Shown here piece by piece: positions 7,802-16,352 of a DNA stretch of 64,000 nt (position 1 is its first letter; every line of letters starts with the position of its first letter). A model generated the notes under the pieces. It was not told the origin of the DNA. It did no database searches and saw nothing but the letters and a program-made list of their open reading frames with translations. Position numbers and translations under genes: made by a program. This stretch comes from an uncultured Clostridia bacterium (GTDB lineage: Bacteria; Bacillota; Clostridia; Oscillospirales; Acutalibacteraceae). The stretch is taken from positions 1 to 64,000 of the forward strand of contig CAMLSX010000006.1 of assembly GCA_946484175.1 (NCBI GenBank), given 5' to 3'.

Positions 7802-9307
7802 ATGAGCAATTATGCTCAAACCAAACGTGAGGTGCAAACCTATCTGATCGCACGAGTCCCGCTGATTGTGATTGATACGGCGGAACGTGAACGCGCCGAA
7901 AAGATTCTCAAGGAGATCGCCTCAGAGCTTTCCATTGATATTTTATATTATACAGATGCCCGTCAGGTCCGCAGTCTGACCCGCGGAAACGCACAGGTAG
8001 ACGTGGATCGGGATCCGCTGCCTTATGTGGCAGAAACGTTTAAACACAAACGCAGCGCAACGTTTGCCCTGGGTGACTGCCGCAGAGTTGGGGATGATTC
8101 CTCCTATGCCAGAGAACTGCTGAATCTGGTGTATCTGGCACAGGAATCCAATTGTACGCTCATCCTGATTACACCGGACCCGATCTGGCCCAGACTGGCG
8201 CAATTTGGCATGTTGGTGCAGCTGGAGCATCCTGATTTGGAAGAGCGACGGCAATTGATTGAAAAATTCACAGGGGAATATGCCAGACGTTTCCCTATTC
8301 AATGGGAGCGGGAGGAAGTCAACCGCGCTTCTGCATTGCTTCGCGGCTTCAGTGAAACACAGATTCGCAATATTCTTTCTGCGGCTCTGGTGGAACATCA
8401 GGGACTGCGTAAACAGGATCTGGCACAGCTGGCCAATCAGAAGAGCCGCCTTTATGCGGCGGTTTCCAGCATTCAGGCTGTACAGGTCAGCGATCAGCTG
8501 TCTGTGGCTGGGCTTGAAAATCTGAAAGGCTGGCTGAGAGCAAAACAAAAAATCTTTTTTGCCCCCAGTGAGCAGCTGCATGAGCGGGGGTTGCAGCCTC
8601 CGCGTGGAATTTTGCTGGTGGGTGTTCCGGGATGCGGCAAATCGCTTTCTGCCAAAATGGTGGCCAAAGAATGGGAACTGCCTCTTTTCCGTTTTGATCT
8701 TGGCACTGTATACGATAAATGGGTTGGCGAAAGTGAGAAGAAAATGAAAGAAGCGCTTCAGTTTCTCGATCATGTCTCTCCCTGCGTTGTGTGGATTGAT
8801 GAGATTGAAAAGGCGCTGGCTGTTTCTGATGGCGGAAACGATGTCGGAAGGCGAGTGCTTGGACAATTCCTGTTTTGGCTGCAGGAATCTGGCAGCCGGA
8901 TTTTTTTGGTGGCAACAGCCAATGATATACAATCCCTGCCGTCAGAACTGTTTCGGAAGGGGCGCTTCTCCGAGCTGTTTTTTGTGGATTTGCCCGGGCG
9001 TACTGAAAGAGCTGCGGCCTTGCGCCAATACTGTTCGGCTTCTTTAAACTGGCAGCCTGAACCGCTGGCGCTGGAAGAGCTGGTAGAAAAAAGCGAAGGC
9101 TTTACATATGCAGACATTGAATATACTGTGAAGAACCTTGCGGAAGAAGTTCTTCTCAATCCGGATATCCCGGTGAATGTGCAATCACTGGAGCAGCGTT
9201 TTGACCAGGTGATTCCATATGCCAGAACGAATCCGGAAACATTACAGGAACTGCGGGCCTGGGGGGCTGGCCGCGCAGTGAATGCTTCGGCATTACAGGA
9301 GGTGTAA
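7802..9307 (+). CDS. AAA+ ATPase, Ycf46/Cdc48-like
   Basis: 501 residues from the ATG at 7802, two bases after the previous stop, with AGGAAAGGAAGG upstream; an in-frame start 33 bp earlier would lie inside the previous gene. The N-terminal ~210 residues look like a degenerate AAA domain of the type seen in Ycf46 proteins (LIARVPLIVIDTAERERAE). The active AAA+ module has Walker A GVPGCGKS (about residue 273), Walker B VVWIDEIE (about 330), a sensor-like FLVATAND and an arginine-finger region RKGRF. This is a hexameric remodelling-type ATPase rather than a metabolic enzyme. No protease domain is fused. It sits between paralogues B and C, so it probably assembles or remodels those membrane proteins or unfolds the toxin-like protein. 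Confidence 0.85.
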   Translation: MSNYAQTKREVQTYLIARVPLIVIDTAERERAEKILKEIASELSIDILYYTDARQVRSLTRGNAQVDVDRDPLPYVAETFKHKRSATFALGDCRRVGDDSSYARELLNLVYLAQESNCTLILITPDPIWPRLAQFGMLVQLEHPDLEERRQLIEKFTGEYARRFPIQWEREEVNRASALLRGFSETQIRNILSAALVEHQGLRKQDLAQLANQKSRLYAAVSSIQAVQVSDQLSVAGLENLKGWLRAKQKIFFAPSEQLHERGLQPPRGILLVGVPGCGKSLSAKMVAKEWELPLFRFDLGTVYDKWVGESEKKMKEALQFLDHVSPCVVWIDEIEKALAVSDGGNDVGRRVLGQFLFWLQESGSRIFLVATANDIQSLPSELFRKGRFSELFFVDLPGRTERAAALRQYCSASLNWQPEPLALEELVEKSEGFTYADIEYTVKNLAEEVLLNPDIPVNVQSLEQRFDQVIPYARTNPETLQELRAWGAGRAVNASALQEV

Positions 9308-9314
9308 TTTACGA

Positions 9315-11015
9315 ATGAGCATAGCGTCACTGGAGGCGGAATTAAGCCGCCAAAAGTCAATCAATCGTGAACTGTATCAGGAACTGGGTGCAATTGAAAG
9401 CGCGGTGCTTTCGGGATACCGTTCGCTGGAAGACTGCAACCAGAAAATGCGCAATACGCTGGAAGACAGCGCAGCGAAGATGCATGCAAGCCATCAGAGA
9501 ACACTGTCTGCGCTTGAATTGCAGGCAGAAATTGACCAGATGTATGTCCGCTTTAAACAGATGGAACTGGCCAATAAAAAGATTCGCGAGTGCAATAATA
9601 AAAAATATTATGAATTCTCGAATTACCGTACTGTGCGAAAGCTGGTACAGGGATTGATGGACAATCTGGACGTCAATATGGTCAGCGATGCAACGATTTA
9701 TAAATCCATCGAAAAACAGCATTTGATGACGCCGGATTACTGGCTGACCTGTGTGCTGATTGCTGTTATGGCCTGGAAGAACGATGAAAAAGAACTGGCT
9801 GAGCGGGCAATTAAAATTGCGATGAAATTGGATAAGAAAAACAGCTCGGTGTTTTTTATGCTGTTCAACCTGCGTATGCAGCGCGATGAAGCGGCGCTGA
9901 AATGGTTTTTTACCTATCAGGAGTGCCCTCTCAAGGGTTCAGACCAAAGGACTTTTCTGCTGCTGTTTGCGCTGCTCAGCCGGACGGTCAATACCAGCGA
10001 AGAAATCAGTGCAGATACCCGGACTGAAATCAATTCGTTTATCAACAAGGTGATACAGGCCAACATCACCGCACAGGGGTATCATGAAGAAGATATGGTT
10101 GCGCGTGCGGCTGGCTACTATGACCGGATGGATGCCCGCGAAACACCGGCCTATCCGCTTTTGCAGAAGCATTGCGGACGTTTTGATTTATTGTCCGCTG
10201 CCATGATGAAAGCAAAGGGAAATATCTCTATTCTGGAGTTCCTGCGCAAGACTTTGCATGTGGATACCGTACAGAGAAACGCCTTTGTCAAGCGGTTTAT
10301 AGATGACCTGATTGCACAGGCCAATGATGTGGAAAAGGAAGTCTATGACGAGATCCGGTACAATGAGCTGGTGATCCGGTATCAGGGTGAAGTTGAAAAA
10401 GCAAAGGAAAAATTTGAGTCGGATCGTGTACATGACGAGACAGAGCTGAACCTGATCGAAGAAATGATTGATTGGGTATTCACAGCATCAGAAGAGGATG
10501 TAAACCCGCAGAGCCGCTTGAATATGTTCACGTTGACCCGTTCCTTGCAGGAAAAAGCTGTAGAAGCGCATACACAATCGTATCGTTCGATCAATAAAAC
10601 CCGTCAGCCGGTAACAATTGGAGAATATTCTGCAGATGTCAATTTCAGTGCTGCTGCTGAAGAAGATGAGAAGATTTCCCGATATTTCACCGGAAAACGC
10701 GATCAGGAGATGGCAAACATCAAGGACTGGAAGGCGTATGTCGGTTTTGGTGCAGCCGCAGTAGCTGCTGTTGCATCGCCGTTTGTAAACCTGGCTCTTC
10801 TGATTGTGGCGGTACTTGCTGCTGGTTTTGGCGCGATCACGCTGTTTTCCAATAATTCAAACAGAAAGAAACTTCAAATGGCCTGTGAAAATCAGATTCA
10901 GTCTACGACTGATGTGATGCATCATCTTTTTGAAGAACATCACGCCTATATGGAAGAGTACAATGGATACGATGGCTATGTGGAGCAGATTGAGGCTGAA
11001 TTTGCACAAATGTAA
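9315..11015 (+). CDS. Coiled-coil protein with C-terminal TM hairpin (paralogue C)
   Basis: 566 residues from the ATG at 9315, preceded by AGGAGGT at 9297-9303. The N-terminus is heptad-rich (MSIASLEAELSRQKSINREL) and predicted to coil. The conserved core reads PDYWLTCVLIAVMAWKNDEKE and VFFMLFNLRMQRDEAALKWF, aligning with paralogues A and B. A helical acidic middle precedes two hydrophobic stretches at about 470-511 (GFGAAAVAAVASPFVNLALL, IVAVLAAGFGAITLF) and a short tail. Last gene of the operon, followed by a strong terminator. Role unknown; presumably a third subunit of the same membrane assembly. Confidence 0.75.
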   Translation: MSIASLEAELSRQKSINRELYQELGAIESAVLSGYRSLEDCNQKMRNTLEDSAAKMHASHQRTLSALELQAEIDQMYVRFKQMELANKKIRECNNKKYYEFSNYRTVRKLVQGLMDNLDVNMVSDATIYKSIEKQHLMTPDYWLTCVLIAVMAWKNDEKELAERAIKIAMKLDKKNSSVFFMLFNLRMQRDEAALKWFFTYQECPLKGSDQRTFLLLFALLSRTVNTSEEISADTRTEINSFINKVIQANITAQGYHEEDMVARAAGYYDRMDARETPAYPLLQKHCGRFDLLSAAMMKAKGNISILEFLRKTLHVDTVQRNAFVKRFIDDLIAQANDVEKEVYDEIRYNELVIRYQGEVEKAKEKFESDRVHDETELNLIEEMIDWVFTASEEDVNPQSRLNMFTLTRSLQEKAVEAHTQSYRSINKTRQPVTIGEYSADVNFSAAAEEDEKISRYFTGKRDQEMANIKDWKAYVGFGAAAVAAVASPFVNLALLIVAVLAAGFGAITLFSNNSNRKKLQMACENQIQSTTDVMHHLFEEHHAYMEEYNGYDGYVEQIEAEFAQM

Positions 11016-11029
11016 GGTATAAAAATCAA

Positions 11030-11067
11030 AAGCTGTGTGATAAACCGAAGGGGATTATCACACAGCT
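11030..11067 (+). terminator. Rho-independent terminator of the AAA+/coiled-coil operon
   Basis: A perfect 14-bp stem, AAGCTGTGTGATAA (11030-11043) with its complement at 11054-11067, followed by TTCTTCATT. It closes the operon that begins left of the window. Confidence 0.85.
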
Positions 11068-11103
11068 TTCTTCATTATTCGAAAAAGTTTAACAAAAGGT
11101 TAC

Positions 11104-11132
11104 TTGAGAAAGGCAGGATGAACTGATATAAT
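11104..11132 (+). promoter_or_regulatory. Sigma-A-type promoter
   Basis: TTGAGA (11104-11109), a 17-bp spacer and TATAAT (11127-11132). It drives the membrane protein gene at 11219. Confidence 0.7.
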
Positions 11133-11218
11133 ATCTAATTAAGATTATAAATCTTTTCTATCTGAGGGTAGAAAAATATCAATTGCGGTTTATTGATAAA
11201 GCCGAAGGAGAGAGTATC

Positions 11219-11980
11219 GTGCCAAGAGACCATTTTTTTCTGGACCAAAAAGAAGACACCATACACGCAAATCAAATTGAATTGAAAACATCCAAAGAGA
11301 AACGTGCAAACTGGTGGTATTACCACAAGCTGCATGTGCTGATTTCAGTGGTTGTTGTTGCAATTGCGGTCAGCATCGTGTATTCCATTGTCAGTAAAGT
11401 GGAGCCAGATTATACGGTTTCGCTGCTGACGAGTGACAATTATTCGACTGATGTAATTAAGAAGTTGGAAGAAGGCCTGGTTGAATATGCAGATGACCGA
11501 AATCAAGATGGCCAGGTAGTTGTCCGTGTGGTAAACTACGCTGTAGGAGCAGATATGGAAGATATACAGGCACAGGAGGCTGGCATGGTTCGGTTAGCTG
11601 GTGACAGCAGTACTTTTGAATCTGCTATTTTCCTTTCCGATGAGGAAGCGTTTTCCTGGCTGGAAAAACAGGGCGGCTTTTTTGCCTACAATGATGGAAG
11701 TACTCCTGAGGAAAACGCCACTGATTATGAGAATATGCGCATCGATTGGGAAAACTGCAAAGCCCTTACGGAAATGGATCTTTCTATTGAAGTCCTGAAT
11801 AAGGAAGAAGCACAGAAGTATATGAGCTCCCTGGCTCTTTCTATGCGTTCATTGGAAGGAACAGGCTTTGCAGAAGATGAGGAAATTGTTTCTTATTATG
11901 AAGATTCCAAGGCTATGTATGAGCGTCTGATCAGCGGTGAAAAGTTGGAGAATAGCCAAAATACAAGTGAATCAGAATAA
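11219..11980 (+). CDS. Single-pass membrane protein with large extracytoplasmic domain
   Basis: 253 residues from a GTG at 11219, chosen because GAAGGAGAG lies 7-15 bp upstream; a TTG 36 bp earlier has no such site. A charged cytoplasmic N-terminus of ~40 residues is followed by one TM helix (LHVLISVVVVAIAVSIVYSIV). The rest is an acidic extracytoplasmic domain that begins EPDYTVSLLTSDNYST and ends in a low-complexity Ser/Glu tail. No family recognised; the layout is common in Firmicutes. It has its own promoter and terminator, so it is probably not part of the preceding operon. Confidence 0.75.
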   Translation: MPRDHFFLDQKEDTIHANQIELKTSKEKRANWWYYHKLHVLISVVVVAIAVSIVYSIVSKVEPDYTVSLLTSDNYSTDVIKKLEEGLVEYADDRNQDGQVVVRVVNYAVGADMEDIQAQEAGMVRLAGDSSTFESAIFLSDEEAFSWLEKQGGFFAYNDGSTPEENATDYENMRIDWENCKALTEMDLSIEVLNKEEAQKYMSSLALSMRSLEGTGFAEDEEIVSYYEDSKAMYERLISGEKLENSQNTSESE

Positions 11981-11994
11981 TTGAGAAAACCAAA

Positions 11995-12029
11995 AGGGCA
12001 CTGCCGCTTATATGGCAGTGCCCTTTTTA
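11995..12029 (+). terminator. Rho-independent terminator
   Basis: An 11-bp stem, AGGGCACTGCC (11995-12005) paired with GGCAGTGCCCT (12014-12024), followed by a run of T. It ends the 11219 gene. Confidence 0.85.
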
Positions 12030-12049
12030 TTACCTAATCAGACTTGTAT

Positions 12050-13087
12050 TTATTTCCTGCAATATGTATTTAGCAGATATTCTATATAATCGCCTTCGCT
12101 GAATAATCTTTGGCTTTTGCAATTACCTTGTGATTCAACAATATTGCAAAGAGGAACCGTCAGACGTGTATGTTGTGCAACACTTTTGCTTTCGGTATAA
12201 TTTTCAAGTATAGTTTCTATGCTGTCCGTTTTTAAATTGCCTAAAAACCAAGATGGTGTAGGGGGAGCGATGTTCGGATAAACATTAAACTCCCTGTCTA
12301 TATAAAAAACAGGGGTTTGGCTGACATAACTTGCAGTCGAATGATTTCTTATTAATTCCTCATAAAGTATTTGCTCTGTTTTTCCGAATACCTCTTCTAT
12401 ACTCGTTTTATGAAAATACCGTAGTGTATGTTCTATAAGCGATTGTGGAATTTTGTTTAAATCATCGGGAGTTACTCTGATATCATACAGCTTTTCATTT
12501 TCGCCATCACAAGAGCCTTGATGCAAAAATAATGAGAATTCTCCGCCAAAAGATTTGCAGCGATTTTCCAGATCTAAGCGCTGGATGAGCTTTTCAATAA
12601 ATGGGAGTTCATTAATATTATCTTTGTTCACAAAAACCTGTATGCGAGGAGAGATTTTATTTTCAATCAATATTTCAATTGCTTCTACTATTTCGTTGTA
12701 TGCATTTTTTCTGCCAGTATAATAATCTGTTTTTTCCTCTCCGCCGAATAAAGTCAGCTGAGCCTTTTCCAAACCAAGTGAAGAAAGCCATTTTACATAC
12801 TCTTTGTCTCGAACAATACGCCAAAAGCTGATAAGCTCAAAATGTTTTTCATGAGTATCTGACAGACTATGACATAGTTCCCAAAGCTCCTGGTAATTAT
12901 CTTTATAATCTGGTTCACGATACCAGTCATAAACTTTTAAGCAGTTTGTAAATGGGCGGAATTTTTCTGCAACAAATTTCAAATCATCATTTGTTAAATT
13001 TCCGTTGGGAGAATGTCCAATCCAGCAATGTTTGCAACGATTCGGACATCCAAACATATCAAGGCATACAGTTATGCTTGTAAACAT
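12050..13087 (-). CDS. Radical SAM protein of unknown specificity
   Basis: 345 residues. ATG at 13087 is preferred over an in-frame TTG three codons earlier because AGAGGA lies about 9 bases upstream. The canonical CxxxCxxC cluster motif appears near the N-terminus as CPNRCKHC, showing a [4Fe-4S]/SAM enzyme. A TIM-barrel-like middle follows (AQLTLFGGEEKTDYYTG, SPRIQVFVNKDN). Additional Cys residues occur near the C-terminus (VPLCNIVESQGNCKS, NTYCRK) but do not form a clear SPASM motif. No precursor peptide or partner gene is adjacent. Base composition is visibly more A+T-rich than both neighbours, suggesting recent acquisition. Substrate unknown. Confidence 0.8.
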   Translation of the reverse strand: MFTSITVCLDMFGCPNRCKHCWIGHSPNGNLTNDDLKFVAEKFRPFTNCLKVYDWYREPDYKDNYQELWELCHSLSDTHEKHFELISFWRIVRDKEYVKWLSSLGLEKAQLTLFGGEEKTDYYTGRKNAYNEIVEAIEILIENKISPRIQVFVNKDNINELPFIEKLIQRLDLENRCKSFGGEFSLFLHQGSCDGENEKLYDIRVTPDDLNKIPQSLIEHTLRYFHKTSIEEVFGKTEQILYEELIRNHSTASYVSQTPVFYIDREFNVYPNIAPPTPSWFLGNLKTDSIETILENYTESKSVAQHTRLTVPLCNIVESQGNCKSQRLFSEGDYIEYLLNTYCRK

Positions 13088-13140
13088 CTTTAACAATCCT
13101 CTCCATATCTATTTTACTATACTAACTAAAATATAGAAAA

Positions 13141-13178
13141 AACTTGGAGTACCTTCCTTGCGGAGAGTACCCCAAGTT
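13141..13178 (-). terminator. Terminator downstream of the phosphohexomutase gene
   Basis: A stem built from ACTTGG.GTAC and GTAC.CCAAGT arms, with a T-run on the minus strand. It separates the phosphohexomutase gene from the radical SAM gene. Confidence 0.75.
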
Positions 13179-13186
13179 TTATAAAC

Positions 13187-14701
13187 TCAGCCTTTCAGGA
13201 AAGCTTCCATGGGAGCGATATCCAGCCCTTTACAGGTAAGCAGATAGCTGTTGAGCTGTTCTGCAATCTGGTGAACACCGCCTGCACGATTGCTTTCAAT
13301 ATTCAGCGGCATAATGGGATCGTGTACGCTCAGACGGAGCAGGAACCAGCCGTCTCCTTTATCTGCAGGGAACGAGACGCGAATTCCCTCACGGTTATCG
13401 GGAGCGATATTCCAGCCCTTTTCTGCCGCGTAGCTTTCCAGATTTGCAATCACAGCCTGACCACATGTGCGGAAATCCTCTTCCAGAATCGGCAGACGGA
13501 TTTCAGAAGCTTCTACAGGTTCGGCCAGTGATTCCAGCAGCGTGTCGAGGTTTTTCCCCTCACGGCGCAGCTGTGCCATTTTGATGATAATTTTTGTAAC
13601 CAGATAAGCGCCGTCGTCGAGGAAATAGTTCTCGCGAAGAGCAGCATGGCCGGAAGTCTCGATTGCCAGCGGGCAGTTAATGCCTTCCTGGTTTAAACGA
13701 AGTGCCTCATTGATAACGTTTTTATAACCGCGCTTGAAGCGATGGTGGTGGCCGCCAAGGGTTTCTTCCAGATACGTCTTCAGGCCGTCGGAGGTGATGG
13801 AGTCGGTGACGATTGTACCGCCCTCATTGCCCTCCAGCGCAATTGCACTGGCAATCGCGACCAGACGGTTGCGGTTGATTTCTTCGCCGCGGGAATCCAC
13901 AGCGCCGCCACGATCTACGTCAGTATCAAAAATAACGCCCAGATCAGAATGAGAGCGGGTGACAGCAGCACAAATGCTGGCCATTGCTTCCTCATTTTCG
14001 GGGTTGGGGATATGGTTCGGGAACATACCGTCCGGCTCGAGGAACTGGCTGCCGGAAACATCTGCGCCGAGGGGTTCCAGCACATCACGGGCATAAAAAC
14101 CGCCTGCACCGTTGCCGGCATCCACTGCAATTTTAAAGCCGGCCAGAGGATGGTCATAGTCTTCGGCATTTACACCTTTTTGAATCAGCTCACGCAAATG
14201 GGCAGCGTACTGCGTCATATAGTCTGTCGGGGTGACAGTACCAGCAGTTGCGGCAGCAGCCGGAAGCTCGTCCTTTTCACACAGAGAAAGCAGTACATCA
14301 ATATCCGGTGCGTCCAAACCACCGTCACAGGTAAAGAATTTCAGGCCGTTTCTATCATAGGGGTGATGGCTGGCAGTAATCTGAATAGAGCCATCGCAGG
14401 GAAGGTCAACGGTAGTCATGAACATGGAGGGGGTGGAAGCCAAACCGCAATCGAGCACCGAAACACCGATGCGGGTCAGAGAAGCTGTAACAGCGTCGCG
14501 GATGCGCGGGCCGGAAATACGGGAATCACGGCCAACAGCGATTGTCAGAGAAGTAACGGGCTTGCCGCATTTTTGAGAAAGCCAGGCGGAAAAAGCGGCG
14601 GCAATCGCGCCGACAACCGGGTCAGTCAGAGTAATAGGGGTACGGTCTGCAACTGCTGCGCCACGAATATCGGTTCCGCTTTTCAGTTGTTTCCAGTTCA
14701 T
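13187..14701 (-). CDS. Phosphomannomutase/phosphoglucomutase (alpha-D-phosphohexomutase family)
   Basis: 504 residues; ATG after AAAGGAG. The enzyme interconverts hexose 1- and 6-phosphates for polysaccharide and nucleotide-sugar synthesis. Diagnostic motifs are all present: the phosphoserine loop ITASHHP (Ser at about 111), the metal-binding DTDVDRGG loop (about 260) and the sugar-binding ETSGHAALREN loop. The C-terminal phosphate-binding region contains DNREGIRVSF. Length fits the ManB/PMM-PGM class. It stands alone between a terminator and a ComEC-like gene. Whether mannose or glucose phosphate is preferred cannot be read from the sequence. Confidence 0.92.
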   Translation of the reverse strand: MNWKQLKSGTDIRGAAVADRTPITLTDPVVGAIAAAFSAWLSQKCGKPVTSLTIAVGRDSRISGPRIRDAVTASLTRIGVSVLDCGLASTPSMFMTTVDLPCDGSIQITASHHPYDRNGLKFFTCDGGLDAPDIDVLLSLCEKDELPAAAATAGTVTPTDYMTQYAAHLRELIQKGVNAEDYDHPLAGFKIAVDAGNGAGGFYARDVLEPLGADVSGSQFLEPDGMFPNHIPNPENEEAMASICAAVTRSHSDLGVIFDTDVDRGGAVDSRGEEINRNRLVAIASAIALEGNEGGTIVTDSITSDGLKTYLEETLGGHHHRFKRGYKNVINEALRLNQEGINCPLAIETSGHAALRENYFLDDGAYLVTKIIIKMAQLRREGKNLDTLLESLAEPVEASEIRLPILEEDFRTCGQAVIANLESYAAEKGWNIAPDNREGIRVSFPADKGDGWFLLRLSVHDPIMPLNIESNRAGGVHQIAEQLNSYLLTCKGLDIAPMEAFLKG

Positions 14702-14780
14702 ATCGATACGCTCCTTTTGTGCAGTTTTATTCTGTATTCATTATAATACAATCAATATGATTCGTCCAGAAGGAAAGAGG

Positions 14781-15743
14781 TTATCCTGCGGCATCAATCA
14801 CAGAAAAGAGCCCGGTTTCCCATTCGATGGTCTTTCCGTCCGTTTCAGCCAGCAAGGTTTTCTGTTCGTCGGTTCGGTACATGTTGATGTTTAATTTTTC
14901 CATCAAATCCAGTGTTTCAGCATGCGGATGTCCATAGTCATTGTTTACGCCACAGGAAATCACAGCATCTTTGGGACTGGCAGCATTTATATAGGCTTCA
15001 CTGGAAGAGGTAGAGCTGCCGTGATGGCCCAGTTTCAGCACGTCACAGGAAACATCATAGCCTGCATCCAAAATTTCAGCCTCTACATCTGCTTCAGCGT
15101 CTCCCTGAAAGAGGAAGGAAGTCTCTCCAACGACCAGACGGGTTACGATAGAGAAATCGTTCAAATTATCGTAGTCATCGCGGGAGGGAGACAGTACGCT
15201 AAAGGAAATCGAGTCACTTTGAAAGAGAACGTCGCCAGCCGCTGCAGTACGAACTGTTACTTGTTTTTCATCAATGGCGTCCAGCATGTTTTCATATGTA
15301 CGGGTAGTTGGTGTCATAGAATCGCAAATTTCAGGGAGATAGAGTGTTTCTACAGGAAAATCCTGCAAAATCTGCGCCATGCCGCCAATATGGTCTTCGT
15401 GGGGATGGGTGCCAATGACAATATCCAAGTCCTCTACGCCAAGATCGTGAAGGAAATCAGAGAGTTCCTGTTTGGTAGAACGGGTACCTGCATCGATCAG
15501 AATATCGAAGGGGGAGCCGTCCTCCTGTTTCAAACGGATGAGTTCACTGTCGCCCTGTCCAACATCGATAAAATATACCTGTGCTTCTTTTGAAAGAGAA
15601 AGGACTGTGCTGCTGTCTCCATCCAGACTGGTAAGCCCATCCAACCAGCCTTGCCGGTTGGCAAAAAAGCCGCCAGCAATGACCAGCAACGCTAGAAGTA
15701 GGGTGGGCAACGAAAATTTTGCTTTTCGAGAACGTCTGCTCAT
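14781..15743 (-). CDS. Secreted/anchored MBL-fold hydrolase, ComEC C-terminal-like
   Basis: 320 residues from the ATG at 15743, chosen because GGGAGGTG lies 8 bases upstream; the frame also has a GTG three codons earlier. An N-terminal basic stretch plus one hydrophobic segment (LPTLLLALLVIAGGFFA) anchors it outside the membrane. The domain is a metallo-beta-lactamase fold with HPHEDH at 113-118, FQGDAEAD and LGHHGSSTSSS, the pattern found in the ComEC/Rec2 C-terminal domain. It lacks the multi-TM competence channel, so it is a stand-alone extracellular MBL hydrolase, possibly a nuclease or phosphodiesterase. Common in Clostridia; substrate unproven. Confidence 0.85.
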   Translation of the reverse strand: MSRRSRKAKFSLPTLLLALLVIAGGFFANRQGWLDGLTSLDGDSSTVLSLSKEAQVYFIDVGQGDSELIRLKQEDGSPFDILIDAGTRSTKQELSDFLHDLGVEDLDIVIGTHPHEDHIGGMAQILQDFPVETLYLPEICDSMTPTTRTYENMLDAIDEKQVTVRTAAAGDVLFQSDSISFSVLSPSRDDYDNLNDFSIVTRLVVGETSFLFQGDAEADVEAEILDAGYDVSCDVLKLGHHGSSTSSSEAYINAASPKDAVISCGVNNDYGHPHAETLDLMEKLNINMYRTDEQKTLLAETDGKTIEWETGLFSVIDAAG

Positions 15744-15770
15744 GAAAAACACCTCCCAAGCTCAAAATAA

Positions 15771-15816
15771 GAAAAAGGCCGCAGCGGCGAAACGGGGGTT
15801 TCTCCGAACTGCGGCC
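15771..15816 (-). terminator. Terminator downstream of the small conserved gene
   Basis: GGCCGCAG (15777-15784) pairs with CTGCGGCC (15809-15816), and the minus strand continues into a T-run. It ends the 15832-16089 gene. Confidence 0.8.
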
Positions 15817-15831
15817 CAAAGGGTTTGACAA

Positions 15832-16089
15832 TCAGGTTTCGCTTCTCTTATACAAATTGAAACGGAAGAGTTTACGCTCATCTTCTTCATTGTCACACAT
15901 GACAAAGGCTTCGGCAATTTTGCCGCCCTCAATAAGCTGAGTCAGGCCCACTAACTGACAGAGCTTGCTTTTCAGGTTCAGTTTATCCCCTTCACGGGTC
16001 ATTAAGTAGACGTTACCAACGCAGGTATCCAGAATTCTCAAAAACTCGGGGACATCAATGTCATGAAGTTCCAACATCTTATTTGCCAT
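15832..16089 (-). CDS. Small conserved protein, HPr-like in length and pattern
   Basis: 85 residues; ATG after AAAGGAGGG. The sequence has LRILDTCVGNVYLMTREGDKL, then NLKSKLCQLVGL and an acidic CDNEEDERKLFRFNL end. This set of motifs is shared by a widespread small clostridial family sometimes mislabelled as a polyA polymerase, and it resembles the HPr fold in size. The HPr catalytic His region is not present, so a phosphocarrier role is not supported. Single-gene unit with its own terminator. Confidence 0.7.
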   Translation of the reverse strand: MANKMLELHDIDVPEFLRILDTCVGNVYLMTREGDKLNLKSKLCQLVGLTQLIEGGKIAEAFVMCDNEEDERKLFRFNLYKRSET

Positions 16090-16352
16090 GGGGAAATCCC
16101 TCCTTTACAAAGTTTCCTGTTTTCCGGAAAAACAAACACAAATCCGCATCAAGATTTGGAATTCTCATTCCCGAAAAAGCAGGAGCAGTAATTATTCACC
16201 TGAATCATTGATGACAGACATATCAATCCGATTTGCAGCTGTCTTGGGGCTAAAACAGCTGCCTGACCTGAAAAAAGATGAAAAATTCGCTACAACTTAG
16301 TATAACGAAATGTCTGTCACAAATTCATTATAAGGCACTGTACAAACCTTTG

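Noticed and set aside
13742..14746. A 334-codon plus-strand frame opposite the phosphohexomutase gene
   Set aside because: Antisense to a gene with all catalytic loops intact.
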